Shown here one piece after another: positions 12,772-24,100 of a DNA stretch of 64,000 nucleotides (position 1 is its first letter; the number at the start of each line of letters is the position of its first letter). The notes beneath the pieces are model-generated. The model searched no databases. It saw only the letters and a list, made by a program, of their open reading frames with translations, and was not told the DNA's origin. A program made the translations under genes and the position numbers. This DNA comes from Larus michahellis (Eukaryota > Chordata > Aves > Charadriiformes > Laridae): the NCBI RefSeq assembly GCF_964199755.1, contig NC_133929.1, positions 3,055,806 to 3,119,805 on the forward strand. Reading direction: 5' to 3'.

Positions 12772-13568
12772 TTGGGCCGAGAGAAGCCTTATGAAATTCA
12801 ACAAGGGCAAGCGTAGGGTGCTGCACCTGGGGAGGAATAACCCCCTGCACCAGGACAGGTTGGGGGCTGACCTGCTCAGGAGAGCAGCTCGGTGGAAAGA
12901 GACCTGGGAGTCCTGGGGGACAACAGGATGACCATGAGCCAGCAATGTGCCCTCGTGGCCAAGAAGGCCAATGGCATCCTGGGGTGCATCAAGAAGAGTG
13001 TGGCCAGCAGGTGGAGGGAGGTCATCCTCCCCCTCTGCTCTGCCTTGGTGAGGCCACATCTGGGGTATCGTGTCCAGTTCTGGGCTCCCCGGTTCAAGAG
13101 GGACAGGGAACTGCTGGAGAGGGGACAGCAAAGGGCTACCAAGATGCTGAGGGGACTGGAACACCTCTCTTATGAAGAAAGGCTGAGGGACTTGGGTCTC
13201 TTCAGTCTGGAAAAAAGACAGCTGAGGGGGGACCTTATCAACGCTCATAAATACTGAAAGGGTGGGTGTCAGGAGGATGGGGCCAGGCTCTTCTCAGTGG
13301 TGCCCAGTGACAGGACAAGGGGTAACGGGCACAAACTTGAGCATAGGAAGTTCCATCCAGACATGAGGAGGCACTTCTTTACTTTGAGGGTGGCAGAGCC
13401 CTGGCACAGGCTGCCCAGAGAGGTGGTGGAGTCTCCATCTCTGGAGACATTCAAAACCCACCTGGATGCGTTCCTGTGCCACCTGCTCTAGGTGACCCTG
13501 CTCTGGCAGGGGGTTGGACTAGATGATCTCCAGAGGTCCCTTCCAACCCTATGATTCTATGATTCTGT
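12772..13568 (+). mobile_element. CR1 LINE, 3' end
   Basis: Plus-strand translation gives CR1 ORF2 C-terminal blocks ([49 protein letters not shown]). A frame break separates the last part ([12 protein letters not shown]). The 3' end is the usual CR1 tail TCCCTTCCAACCCTATGATTC followed by a short ATTCTATG repeat. It is 5'-truncated like nearly all avian CR1 copies. Confidence 0.92.
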
Positions 13569-16310
13569 GAAAGGACTTGCCATACATCATGGTGTGACTT
13601 ACGTCTCAGGTGCAGGAATGGCAGTGACACACTTGGCTCACCCACAGCTTACAGCACCAGGTCTCTCCTGGCTGTAAGTACCCCAGGAGACCAGTTTGTC
13701 CAGTGCTGGCACAATGAGTCACTGCAGAACAAGGGCTCAGCAGGGTGGGGTGACCAGCCACCCGTGGCACAGGTGGATAGAAATTAGGCCACAGTAATCA
13801 AAGTTATTAATGTGTTGTGGTGGCATGCAGGTGCTGCCTGGGAACAGGGCTCCAGCGTGCAGGGCACAGCAGGATCAAATCCCTGCCCCATTCATCTCAG
13901 CTCTGCCTTTTGCTGAAGCCTGCAGAGACCCCAGGTTAAGGCAGCACTGCCACCACTTGCCCTGGATCAAGTAGCATTTGCTTCTGCTGCTGCTGGCCTG
14001 GGAGCATCGGCCTCACATGTTTGCCACTAATGTAGCTGAGTAGGACTCAGTCTCTTTTCCAATTTTTTACCCACCGTGGGGTACAATGCTACTGTGTGTG
14101 GACAGCCCTGCTCCATTGTCCTGTTGTGTTGTAGAGATGTCCCACATATAACAACACACCTCCTTTCCTTGCCCTTACACCATGTGTCTTCATAGCAGAC
14201 CCTGGCACACCTTGTCTGGGCCAGACCCGTTCATATACACCAGAGTGTGGGAAGGTTTTTCAGCCCAGGCCCCATGAAGTATTTCCTTGGAGGACAGGGT
14301 GCCTTGACTCATGGGAGAAGGCAGGAGATGAGAAAGGCTCGCAGTGCTGCTCATGGAGCTCACTAAACCTAATGAGATTTTCAACAGCCAGGAGAAGCAA
14401 TAAAAAGCTGTGATTGAATCGGCTGCAAGCAGCGGCACGACAGCGACTTTCATGCTGAACACAGTGCAGCTGCCTTCCCTCCCCACACTGACCTGCCTGG
14501 CCAGGGTCTGGCCAGGGCATGGGGACAAGGGAAGGGGCTGGGAAGTGCCCCCAGTCACAGGGAGTTCCCAATCTTGCTGGTGCACAGAGAGTTGATGCTC
14601 CGTTTTCCTGCCCCTTTGACACCTGCACAGAACATGACTGTCCCCTTGTGGCCTTGGCATCAGTGACTCCCAGGCGAAAGGCTCTGATGGACATCCAGAG
14701 CCTAGCATCCTCACCCTGCTTCTCTATGTCCCAGCACAGACAGGGGAAGCCAAAGGGGAAAGCAGCAGCTACAGGAGGTCAGGCACTCGTCTCGACTCTC
14801 CTCTCTGCCTGGAGGTGGCCATGTCCATGTTTCCTCTTGGGAATGGCCCTGGCCTGTGACCTCCTTTGAACCTGTCCTATTTGGCACAGGCCAAAACCAT
14901 GTCAGGGAACCAACCAAGCAGTGTAGGTGATTACAAGGCCATGCTCAGGCTGAGGAGTTACTCAGACAAATGTAGCCTGAGTGACCACTGGCTAGAGGGT
15001 GGAGAGTCCCTTGCAGCACCTACCTCTTGCTCAAGCATCCGGGAAAATTAGCAGGGCTCCACAGTCTCTACTTGGGGGCAGGAGAGTAGAAGGGGCTGGG
15101 AGCATCTCTCTCACCCATGCTGCTGTAGCCAGGGTGGGATGCACCCTTCCAGAACAGAAGCTCAGAGCTCACAGGGGAATGGTTCTTCAGCTTGATGCAT
15201 TGCTTTCCTCCAGAAGGTTTTCCTTTTGTCATCTCTGGGATGAGTAAGGAAGCCAGGGCAAGGCTGAGGATGTTGGTTTGTTCTGTAGGGTCTCTGGCAG
15301 GCACTGTGCTGAGCTATGCATGTCCTCACCAGTCTTTCCCTCCACATTGCTGTGCTGCTTCTGAGTTCTTCCCTGCAGCGATGCCAAGCCGTGCAGATCA
15401 AAGGGCAGCGATGAACCACAGGTGAAGGCTCTTCCCCAAAGCCATAGGCCAAGACCCACTGAGCACTGTTCCCTGCCCTGCTCTCCTGCAGCTGGCAGCA
15501 TGAGTCACAGGGCTGCTCCCACCAGCTCAGCCGAGGACAGTCCTGGGCAGCACTCTGATGTGGTCCCGCTTGGCCCACCACTGCAGCTAGACCAGCTTCT
15601 TGGTGTCTCTGCTCCTGGCTCACATCTGGCGGAACCACAAGCACTTCAGGGACACTGCACTGTGTCTGGGGATTATTACTAATAGCCTGAAAACAGGCAG
15701 GAGATGGAGCAAGGCTGGAACAGCCTCCTGGTATGAGTGTGGAGCTGCTGAGAGCCCTAAGACCAGGTCAAGAGGGCAAGGAGCAGCCCTGTTGCCTGCT
15801 GGGCAGCCTTGAAGAATGGGAGCATGGCAGGTATTGGGAGATAAGCCATTCAGGAGATGGAGGTGGTAGCATTTCCCCTTCCTGTTTGGCATGAGGTGAC
15901 TGGCTCCTGGTGACCAGTGAAGCTCCCTGCAGTGCTGGTTCATTGCGAGCATGTAGTTGTGCTCACATGGCTGCATGTCACGTCACTGTGGGTCACAGGT
16001 GGTGCAGGCATGGCCAGAGCTGCCTGTCCCTCCTTTTCAAAGGTGGTGGTTGGGGGTTTTTTATCAGTGTTGTCAATGTTTTTAAAATCACAGCCCACAA
16101 GGCTTCCAGCAGGGATGCACTCATCTGGGCTCAGGCATTGGCTGCTCAGTCCCCTGCCACCCTGTTGTGCACCCTGGCAGGGGCACCAGGGCTTGTTTGA
16201 GGAGAAGCAGAGCAGGGAGCTGAAATCACTGCCCACCGCTAAGAAATATGGATGGGATGTGGATGCTGCCTCCACAGCTGAGAAGCATTGACAGGAGCTA
16301 AGTGGTTAAC
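13569..16310. other. intergenic, nothing recognised
   Basis: No coding exon, RNA gene or repeat was recognised on either strand. Open frames are short and lack codon or motif support. Confidence 0.5.
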
Positions 16311-16880
16311 TGAAATAAAAGCTCTCGAAACCAAAAGTAGTTTAGAGAGGAGATATTGCTTTATTCAACGTCGGGTGCTAGGGGGAAAACCCACAAATCT
16401 AGCACACCTCACCAGGGATATTCACCCAGTATTTATACACAAAAGATTCTCATAATTCCGCCTACCTAATACATAACTCCACCTAGGCTTACATATTCAT
16501 TAGGATGACCCAATAGCCTTTTTGCACATGCAGATTAAATTTTGCTGTGTCGGCAAAACACTTCTGTGCAAGCGTGAGTGTCTCGGTGGTCATTTGGGTA
16601 AGGAGACCCTTCCTCACATTACCCTTTTAAGGTATTGAGTCATCTCAGGACAGTAGAAGTTTGCTGTAAGTTTGCCAACTTCTTGAGGATGATAAGGGTG
16701 TTCCTTGAAGTAGCCACAGCTCTGTCCTAATTGGTACAGGCGTACATACTTGATGCGTAAAAGAACCTCAAAGTGATTAACTACTTCTTGTTATCCCATC
16801 CTTGGTGATGAGCTACTTCTGTCTGTCTCCTCATTATCACTATCTGTAACATCAGCTCAGTGACTAAGCATTTCCTCACA
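16311..16880 (-). mobile_element. solo LTR of an endogenous retrovirus
   Basis: Read on the minus strand the block starts TGTGAGGAAATGC and ends TTTTATTTCA, so it has TG...CA ends. It contains a TATA-like TGTATAAATAC, then about 90 bp later AATAAAG, then a short U5. It is about 570 bp, AT-rich and sharply different from the flanks. No internal retroviral sequence is adjacent, so it is a solo LTR. No convincing target duplication was seen, so the exact ends could be off by a few bases. Confidence 0.7.
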
Positions 16881-19730
16881 CAATAAGAAGGTTAGTAGGA
16901 AACAAACAACATTTTAGTTAGCATATGGTTATAAACAAAGCAGAGGCCTGTCTTTGGTAACAACAGGAGGCAGTGAGCAAATGCTACAAGGTGCTGTGAT
17001 GATCCTGCTCATAGAAAATTAATGACACAACAAATATTTGCAGCCCTCCCGCTACAGACAGCCCTGCATTGGCCTTGCAGCTGGAGTGCCAGGGAGGGAA
17101 CGAGGGGGAGGCAGCAACGTGCCTGCACAGCTGGGACCTTACCAGTCCCTGCTCACAGCTGGACAAGGGCTGCTGCAGCTTGCAGCCATGATGCTGGGCA
17201 CTGAGCATGCACAGCCTTGCACTCTCTGAGCTCAGCAACACACAGCACACTGAGAAATGTAGTCCTGCTGCATCACCTGTACTGCATGCTGTTGAGCATA
17301 AGCAGGCTGCACATGAACCACTGGGGCTGGGACCTTCTTCCACATACTCTGGGCTCCTTGTACTGACCAGGCCTCCTAGCAGGTTGCAACAGACCCTGCT
17401 GTGCCCCCATCTCCTGTTTCCCATGGGGCAGAAGAGGGAGAGGTTTGTCAGAGACCTCATAAGCAGGGAGCTGGGGAACATGCAGGACAGGGACAGGTGG
17501 AAGGATCTACTGAGTGATGTGTGGTAATGTGGGAAAAGAGCAGAGGTGGTCAGGGGACAGGAGGCAAGAGGACACCTGGGACCAAGAGGCTGTACTCACA
17601 TTCTGGGAGAGAGCACCAAAGGGAATCTTTTGAGTCAGTCAACGCTCCCCTGTCCTGCTCACCTCTGGGTCTGCACAGCCATTGCAGGCTGGAAAACCAT
17701 CTTGCAACAAAGCTTTCTGCCTGTTCTGGCACAGCTTCACACACTCACTCCCTGCAGCCATCCCTGGATCCCCTTCAGCAGTAGCCATTAATGTTCCTGA
17801 GTGTTTGCAGAGAAGAAACCTCAGGTACAGATGGGCTCTTGCACATGGGTTCAGAAGAGGGGACTGCTCCAGGTCTGGCTCTGGGACTCTGAGCATGGTA
17901 AGCCTTTGGTCAGGGTGGGTTACTGTTGGCTGATCCCAACCAGAGCTGTGCTGCAATGACCCAGTGCCACAGGTGCTGGTGTGGAATAGAGGTGGGGATG
18001 AAGGAAGCACCAGGCTTTCTGTGTGGAAGCTCCCCTGTGCCCCTTGCTGCCCTGCATGCAGCCTGGCCACCCCATGGCCATGGTGTGCCCTGATCCTTAC
18101 AGGACACCCCAGCCCCTGCACCTCTCCAGCACTGGCCTCTCTTCTTCCTGTTCTTCACCAGGGCTTGAAGAGCTTAATTCGGGGTTTGCTGCAGGCTCAG
18201 CCCAGCCTGGCTTTGCACCCAGCTGCCCAGAGTGTACCTGCCCACGCCACGGGAGGGATTTGGGGCACCAGGGACCTTTAGCCGTGTCTCAGCTCAACGC
18301 TGCTGTGCCAGGCAGGAACAGAGCAGGGTGGAAATAGCACAGTAGAGTTACCAGCACTGATGAGAGAAGGGACCGTAAATCCTGCAGCAGCAGCAATTTC
18401 CATAGTCAGGGCTGTCTCCAGGGCTTTAATTTATCCGTTACAACTTAATTGGATGTAAACTCAGTCACTTGCAAGCAGCAGGAGCCCTGAACATGCAGTG
18501 GTCCTGAGCTTCTCTCTGCAAGATGCCTCACCATGACTCCCCATCTCTGATGAGGTGCCTTGACCCTCAGGGGGCTGCTGCTCACATGCATTCAAGGGAA
18601 AGGGAGAAGGAATGTTTGTTCTCCTTCTGGTCCCAGCTGAGCTGGCTTTGCTCCTCTGAGCAGCTTCCTACACCACTGAGGAGCTGGAGATCACCGGGAT
18701 GTGGGTGCAGCAGGGTGCTCAGATCTTGGGTACCAGGGCTGAGCCCGGGCAGTCAGGGAAGGCACCCACTGCCATCTGAGCAGCTGCAGCTGGCCATCAT
18801 GGTAGAAAGGCAGAGCCTGCAACCTCCCATCCCCACACGCAGACACTGGTCTCCCCTCTCTTGCCCATCACAGGAGGCCCATGAAGCTTCTCCTGTCATT
18901 CTGTCAGGCCATTGTCAGCAGGAATGTGGCCTGCTGCAGAGCGTGGTTCCCCACGACTGCAGCAGCCTCCCTGGCACATGCCATCAGTCACCCTGGCAGG
19001 CAGAGGCACCGGGCTGGAGCAGCACTGGCAAGGAAAGGGACAGCTCAGACCCTTCAAGACAGAGACTGGCAGAGCCCTGTCCCCAGGCTCTGCCTCCCCA
19101 CATGCAGGAAACTTGCCCTGCACAGACCTGCTCTCTTCTGTGGACCTGGAAGAGCAGAAATACCAGGCATTTCTAGGGGAGGCAGGGGACTGCTTCTACT
19201 ATAAAGAAAACAGGCTCAGTTTCCCTGCTCTAGCCCACAGGGTTATTCTCCCCTCCTGGGACAAGTAAAAAAAACCAGGGCTCCTGGTCCCTGGTGTCTA
19301 CACTGTATTTGGTGGCACCTGGAGCTGAACACTGGCCAAAAAATGCCATGTCAGGACACACTCCGTGTGGCTGCTTTTCCCAGCAGGGAAATCAGCTAGA
19401 GCAGTGCAGAGCATGTGGAGCCAGCCATACCGTACAGGGAAACAGCTGGAGCAAAGCAGTTGCGGGGCCCCACATCCACAACATCCATCCAGCCTGGTGA
19501 TGGCTGTGAGGAGAGATCCGAGCCTGTACCAATGGGGCCCATCCTGGCAGCAGCTGATTGTATGGGGGAATTGGACCCATGACCACATATGGAGTGGGGC
19601 TGAATATATGGGGAGATCAGATCCCCACGCCTTTGGCCCATCTGCTCAGGGACTGGGTGCTATGGGGAGAGAGTCCTGCATCTACAAGGTGCATCCGGGC
19701 ATGGCCCAGAGTAGGGGAGGTCATTCCTGT
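16881..19730. other. intergenic, nothing recognised
   Basis: Both strands contain only short open frames without recognisable protein content or consistent splice sites. No RNA gene was seen. Confidence 0.5.
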
Positions 19731-19739
19731 ATCAGGTCA

Positions 19740-20346
19740 TTCCTGTATCAGGAATAGTGTGGTGAGCCAGACTAGGGAAGTGATCATCCCCCTGTACTCG
19801 GCACTGGTGAGGCCCCACCTCGAGTACTGCGTTCAGTTTTGGGCCCCTCTGTACAAGAGGGACATTGAGGTGTTGGAGCGTGTCCAGAGAAGGGCTACAA
19901 AGCTGGTGAGGGGCCTGGAGGACAAACCTTATGAAGAACGACTGAGGGAGCTGGGGTTGTTTAGCCTGGAGAAGAGGAGGCTGAGGGGAGACCTTATCAC
20001 CCTCTACAACTACCTGAAAGGAGGTTGTAGAGAGATGGGGGCTGACCTCTTCTCCCTGGTGACAAGTGATAGGACGAGGGGAAATGGGTTCAAGTTACGT
20101 CAGGGGAGGTTTAGATTAGATATTAGGAGACATTTTTTCACTGAAAGGGTTATTAAACATTGGAATAGGCTGCCCAGGGAGGTGGTGGATTCACCATCTC
20201 TGGAGGTGTTTAAAAAAAGGGTAGATGGGGCACTGAGGGACATGGTTTAGAAGTGGCTCTTGTCAGGGTAGGCTAAAGGTTGGACTTGATGATCTTAAAG
20301 GTCCCTTCCAACCTCAACGATTCTATGATTCTATTCTATGATTCTA
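19740..20346 (+). mobile_element. CR1 LINE, 3' end
   Basis: An open frame ending with a stop at 20250 encodes the CR1 ORF2 C-terminus ([54 protein letters not shown]). It is followed by the CR1 3'UTR and the tail GATTCTATGATTCTATTC. The copy is less decayed than the one at 12.8 kb. A 16-bp direct duplication (TCATTCCTGTATCAGG, twice between 19721 and 19752) sits at its truncated 5' end. Confidence 0.92.
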
Positions 20347-20479
20347 GGTGTCCATGGGATCTGCCCAAGTCGTGCACGGGGAGCTCGGGGCCCCATAGCC
20401 TATGCAGGTGTGCACAGAGTTGGCAGCTCGGCACCCACGGACCCTCCACAGGGGCCGGAGCTGGTGCATGCGGACATCA

Positions 20480-21110
20480 GGGTGTGCAGGGTCTCTGCTG
20501 CCCGCCGGTGCGGGGGGACTCCGGCAGGGCTCGGCGGAGGCGGGTCCCAAGGAGTTAAGGGCTGTCACCGCCCCGGCTCCGCCCCGCCGGTGCCAGCGCT
20601 CGGAGCGGCGGAGGTGCAGCGCTGTACGGCGGAGGGAGTCGGGGTTCTGCCGCTCCGCTGCCGTGCGAAGAGCGCCGTGCGCCCCGCCGAGCCGCCCTCC
20701 CCGCGCCGCCGCCTCTACCGCTAACAACGGCCAGGGGGGAAGGGGAGCGGTGGCGCCCTGGGCACGGGGCTGCCCGGCCGCGCCGCGCCCGGGTGGGGAT
20801 GTGAATGTTGCTGGGTGTGCTCAGCGGGACCGACATGGAGTGGGAGAAGATGCCGCGGCGGCCCGGGGAGGGCGAGGGGGAGGCGGCGGGGCCCTGGCCG
20901 GGCTGCGGGTGGCTGCGGCCCTCCTCGTACCGGGCGCTGCGCAGCGCTGACTCCACCCTGGCGCGCATTGACGACTTCTACTGCGAGAAGATCGGGGCCG
21001 GCTTCTTCTCCGAGGTCTTCAAGGTGTGCAGAGCAGGAGCGGGGATGGCGGTCCCTGAGGCATCCTGCCAGGTTTGGGCATCCCCCGGGGACCGCGGCCA
21101 GGCCCTCGGT
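20480..21110 (+). promoter_or_regulatory. CpG-rich promoter region of TESK1
   Basis: GC content and CpG density rise sharply here, spanning the segment upstream of and including the first coding exon of TESK1. No TATA box was seen. This is the expected look of a housekeeping-type CpG-island promoter; the transcription start was not pinpointed. Confidence 0.65.
20835..21023 (+). CDS. TESK1: TESK1 first coding exon
   Basis: The ATG at 20835 begins MEWEKMPRR. The exon encodes a Gly/Glu-rich leader, then [20 protein letters not shown] and the ATP-binding loop. The donor is AAG|GTGTGC at 21023/21024, phase 0. Confidence 0.93.
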
Positions 21111-24100
21111 GGGGTGCGGGGGGGGGGGTCTGGGCCCCCAGCCCTGGTAGCTGGGCGAGGTCGGGGGCGAGACGGTGCTGTACGGCGGGGACCTGAGGTG
21201 CCGGGGAGCCCCGTCCCCGCCGGGTGTGTTCCTCCATTCCTCTGTGGAGGGGAGCGCCGGCTACGTTTACAGCCCGGGAAGGCTGAGCGCACTGAAGCGC
21301 TGCGGCATGGGGGACTGGGGCGCCGGTGGGGTGGCAGGTATCCCAGCCCCGGGAACCCCTGTCAAAAGCCTGGAGCCCCATCCCCGCCAGGCCCAGGGTG
21401 TGCCTGTGGCAGGGGATGCAGGCAGTGTTTGCAGCCAGTCCGAGGTGGTTTCCAGCATTGCTGGGCCTGCTCCAGTAGATGCGTGGAGCACCTCACAGGA
21501 ACCTCCCAAAGGTGACCAGGTCTGGGAGAGAGGTGTGATGCACGGGGTCTGGCCCCCAGCTGGGACCCTGGAGGTGCCTTTGTCCCCTGTCCTCTCTGGG
21601 ACTGCCAGAGCAGGAAGGCCCATGTGTGGCCCACACCCTGGTTAGGGGTGCATGGGTGCTGGCGGGGAGCTTAGGGTCCCGACAGTGCAGCAGAGGTGTG
21701 TGGTGACGGTACCCTGCCAGCCCATGCACTACTGCCAGGGCACGATGCCACAGCTGCCTCTCCCTGTCCGAGGGAAGGTGTGTTGTTTTCATCCTTGGCA
21801 TCACTCAAGGTGCCACAAGCCGCAAGTATTGCTCTTAAGTCATGCTTCTAGTGGCTTTGCCCACCTCAAAGAGCAGCTTTGGGCTCAGCAGGACCCTCAC
21901 CACCTCCCATCACAGTTGCTGAGGTCCTGGGCAGCACTGTGCTGTGTCCTCTGTGTGGGACCGTGCTCCCATGTACAACATGTCTGAGTGGCCACATCCT
22001 AGCAGGAACCTGGAGTCCCTTCCCAGCCCTGGTGCCATTCCCCACTCAGTAAGGAGACCCCAAGACCCGGCTCCTCTGCAGCCATGGAAGAAGCATCCTG
22101 CGAGGGGCCATGGCAGGCATGCAGAGGAGTCCCTCTCCTCCATGCTCCCTCCTACCCCTGTGGAGCTGTGGCCTTTCTGCTGGCCAGGTCCACTGGCCGC
22201 TATTGATCTCTGGCATGGAGCACACAGCAGCACCTCAGAGCAGAGGGAGGAATTTAATAATGTCAGGTGTGGATACAGTTCTTTAATAATGGATGTTCCC
22301 ATGTCTTGGTCAGGCCACGGTCTCTGCTTGCCTTGCTGATTCTGCTTCCCCAGACCCTGCAGGAGCTGCAAAATGCTCCTTCTCCCACCCATTGTTCATG
22401 TTCTTGTGGGGCCATTTGCATGTAGGATTTGGGGGAGTGGCAGAACTTGGGGGGGTGGGAGCAGGATTAGGTGGCAGGAGCCAATTTGTGTGCATGCCAG
22501 AGAGGAAGCAGGGGCAGGAAGGAGCCAGATAGGGCTTTGTGCTTGTGCGGTGGGTTCCAGAGAGGAGGCAGGGGCAGGAGGGGGCCAGATGGGGCTTTGT
22601 GCTCATGCAGTGGGTTAAGTCCAAGATCTCAGCAGGATGGTGGAGCAGGCCCAGGATCTGAGCAGGAGGTTGGCTGCCTGAGCTTGCGAGGAGGATGTAG
22701 CTTGGCAGGGCAGTGCAGGACCCATTTGCCTCCCGCCTCATTCCTGCTGTACTTTCCATGGCCATGGGCACTCATGTCTCCCTCCTCCATGTGGCTGCTG
22801 GGTCCTGCCTCATTCCAGCCTTAGCAGGCATGGGGGATGCAGAGGGGACCTGGACTCAGGTAGCTCAGCTCTGGTGCACAGCCAAGGCAGGGCCAGGCAG
22901 GGTGCTGGGGTACCAGCACAGGCATCTGACTGTGTTCCCAGCATTAAAGCCAAAGGGCTCAGCATCTGATCCCTGGTGTCCCAAGCTCACTCCTGGGTTG
23001 AGCCTTAGCCCACTCCAGCCAAGCACTTCTCTTGGGAAGGCTGTCCAGAGTGGACAGGAGACACCAGTGATGGAAAGGTGCCCTTTTCCATAGGGGCTGT
23101 TCCCTGCCAATCCCCCTCTGTGCTGTAGAGCTGGGTAGTTTCCCTCTGGAGCAGCTGGTTCCCATTGTCTTTCTTTGCGTGATTTCAGAGGTGCCAGGCC
23201 CACCCATTTTCTCAGGTACACGGATATTGCAGCGAGCTGCCTCTCCATCTCCGATAGACTGAGAAGATTGAGCCAGGTATCTTTGTGCCAGACGTTTTCT
23301 CTAGCCCTTAAACTGCTGTTTCATCTCTTCCCCAAATCTCTTTCTTACTTTCCTGTGTGCAGTCTGCAGCAGACATGGGGGCTGCAGGCAGTATCCTGGT
23401 TTCACTCTCCCAGGGGCTGTATCCACAGGTCTTCACTTATCCAGCTCTGCCCCTTATGCCCTGCTGTCAGACATCCTCCCAGAGATGCTGCTTCCCAGGG
23501 CTTCAGTGTGCTCAGTCCAGCGCCCCATTTCTATGGTGCTAGGGTGGGATTAGCAGCTCCCTGTGCTGCTGCCTGCCCGTCTCTGCTCACTTCCTTACCA
23601 ATCTTTGAGATTTTGCATTTACTCCCAATTTATCAGTGCAACTAATGACACAACTCCCTCCCTCTTATCTGCTGCCCGTCATCAGTGGACCTTGCCTTGT
23701 TTTACAAAGGAGGGTGGAGTGGCATGACACAGACAGCACGAATGGGGAAACTAAGGCAGGTAGGGAGGAAGTGAATTTGCCAAGGTGAGCCAGCCACAAT
23801 GAGGCCGGGAGCAGCCCTGGTTCTGCTGTCACCACTTGGGAGTCCTGGGTGCTGGAAACACATTGTGCTGACTAGCCCAGGACCCACTGGCACCTCTCCT
23901 GCGCTGTCACAGGGTGTGCTCCAGGCTTGCTGGTGAGGGCTGGTGATGCCCTGACACCATGGTGCAGCACCAGCACTGCCCTGGCTCCCGCTGTGTGAGA
24001 GCGCGGGAGGTGAGGACTGCTGATGCTCAAGTGTTTGTTAGGAGCAGGTGCTGCGTGCCCTGCTCCTTTTGCTTCCCTGGAGGAAGTCTGTCTTGACTGA

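Noticed and set aside
12736-13248. minus-strand 170-codon frame over the CR1
   Set aside because: Antisense shadow of the CR1 ORF2 C-terminus.
20402-21515. several long open frames around TESK1 exon 1
   Set aside because: High GC in the CpG island; only the frame continuing into the kinase loop matches a known protein.
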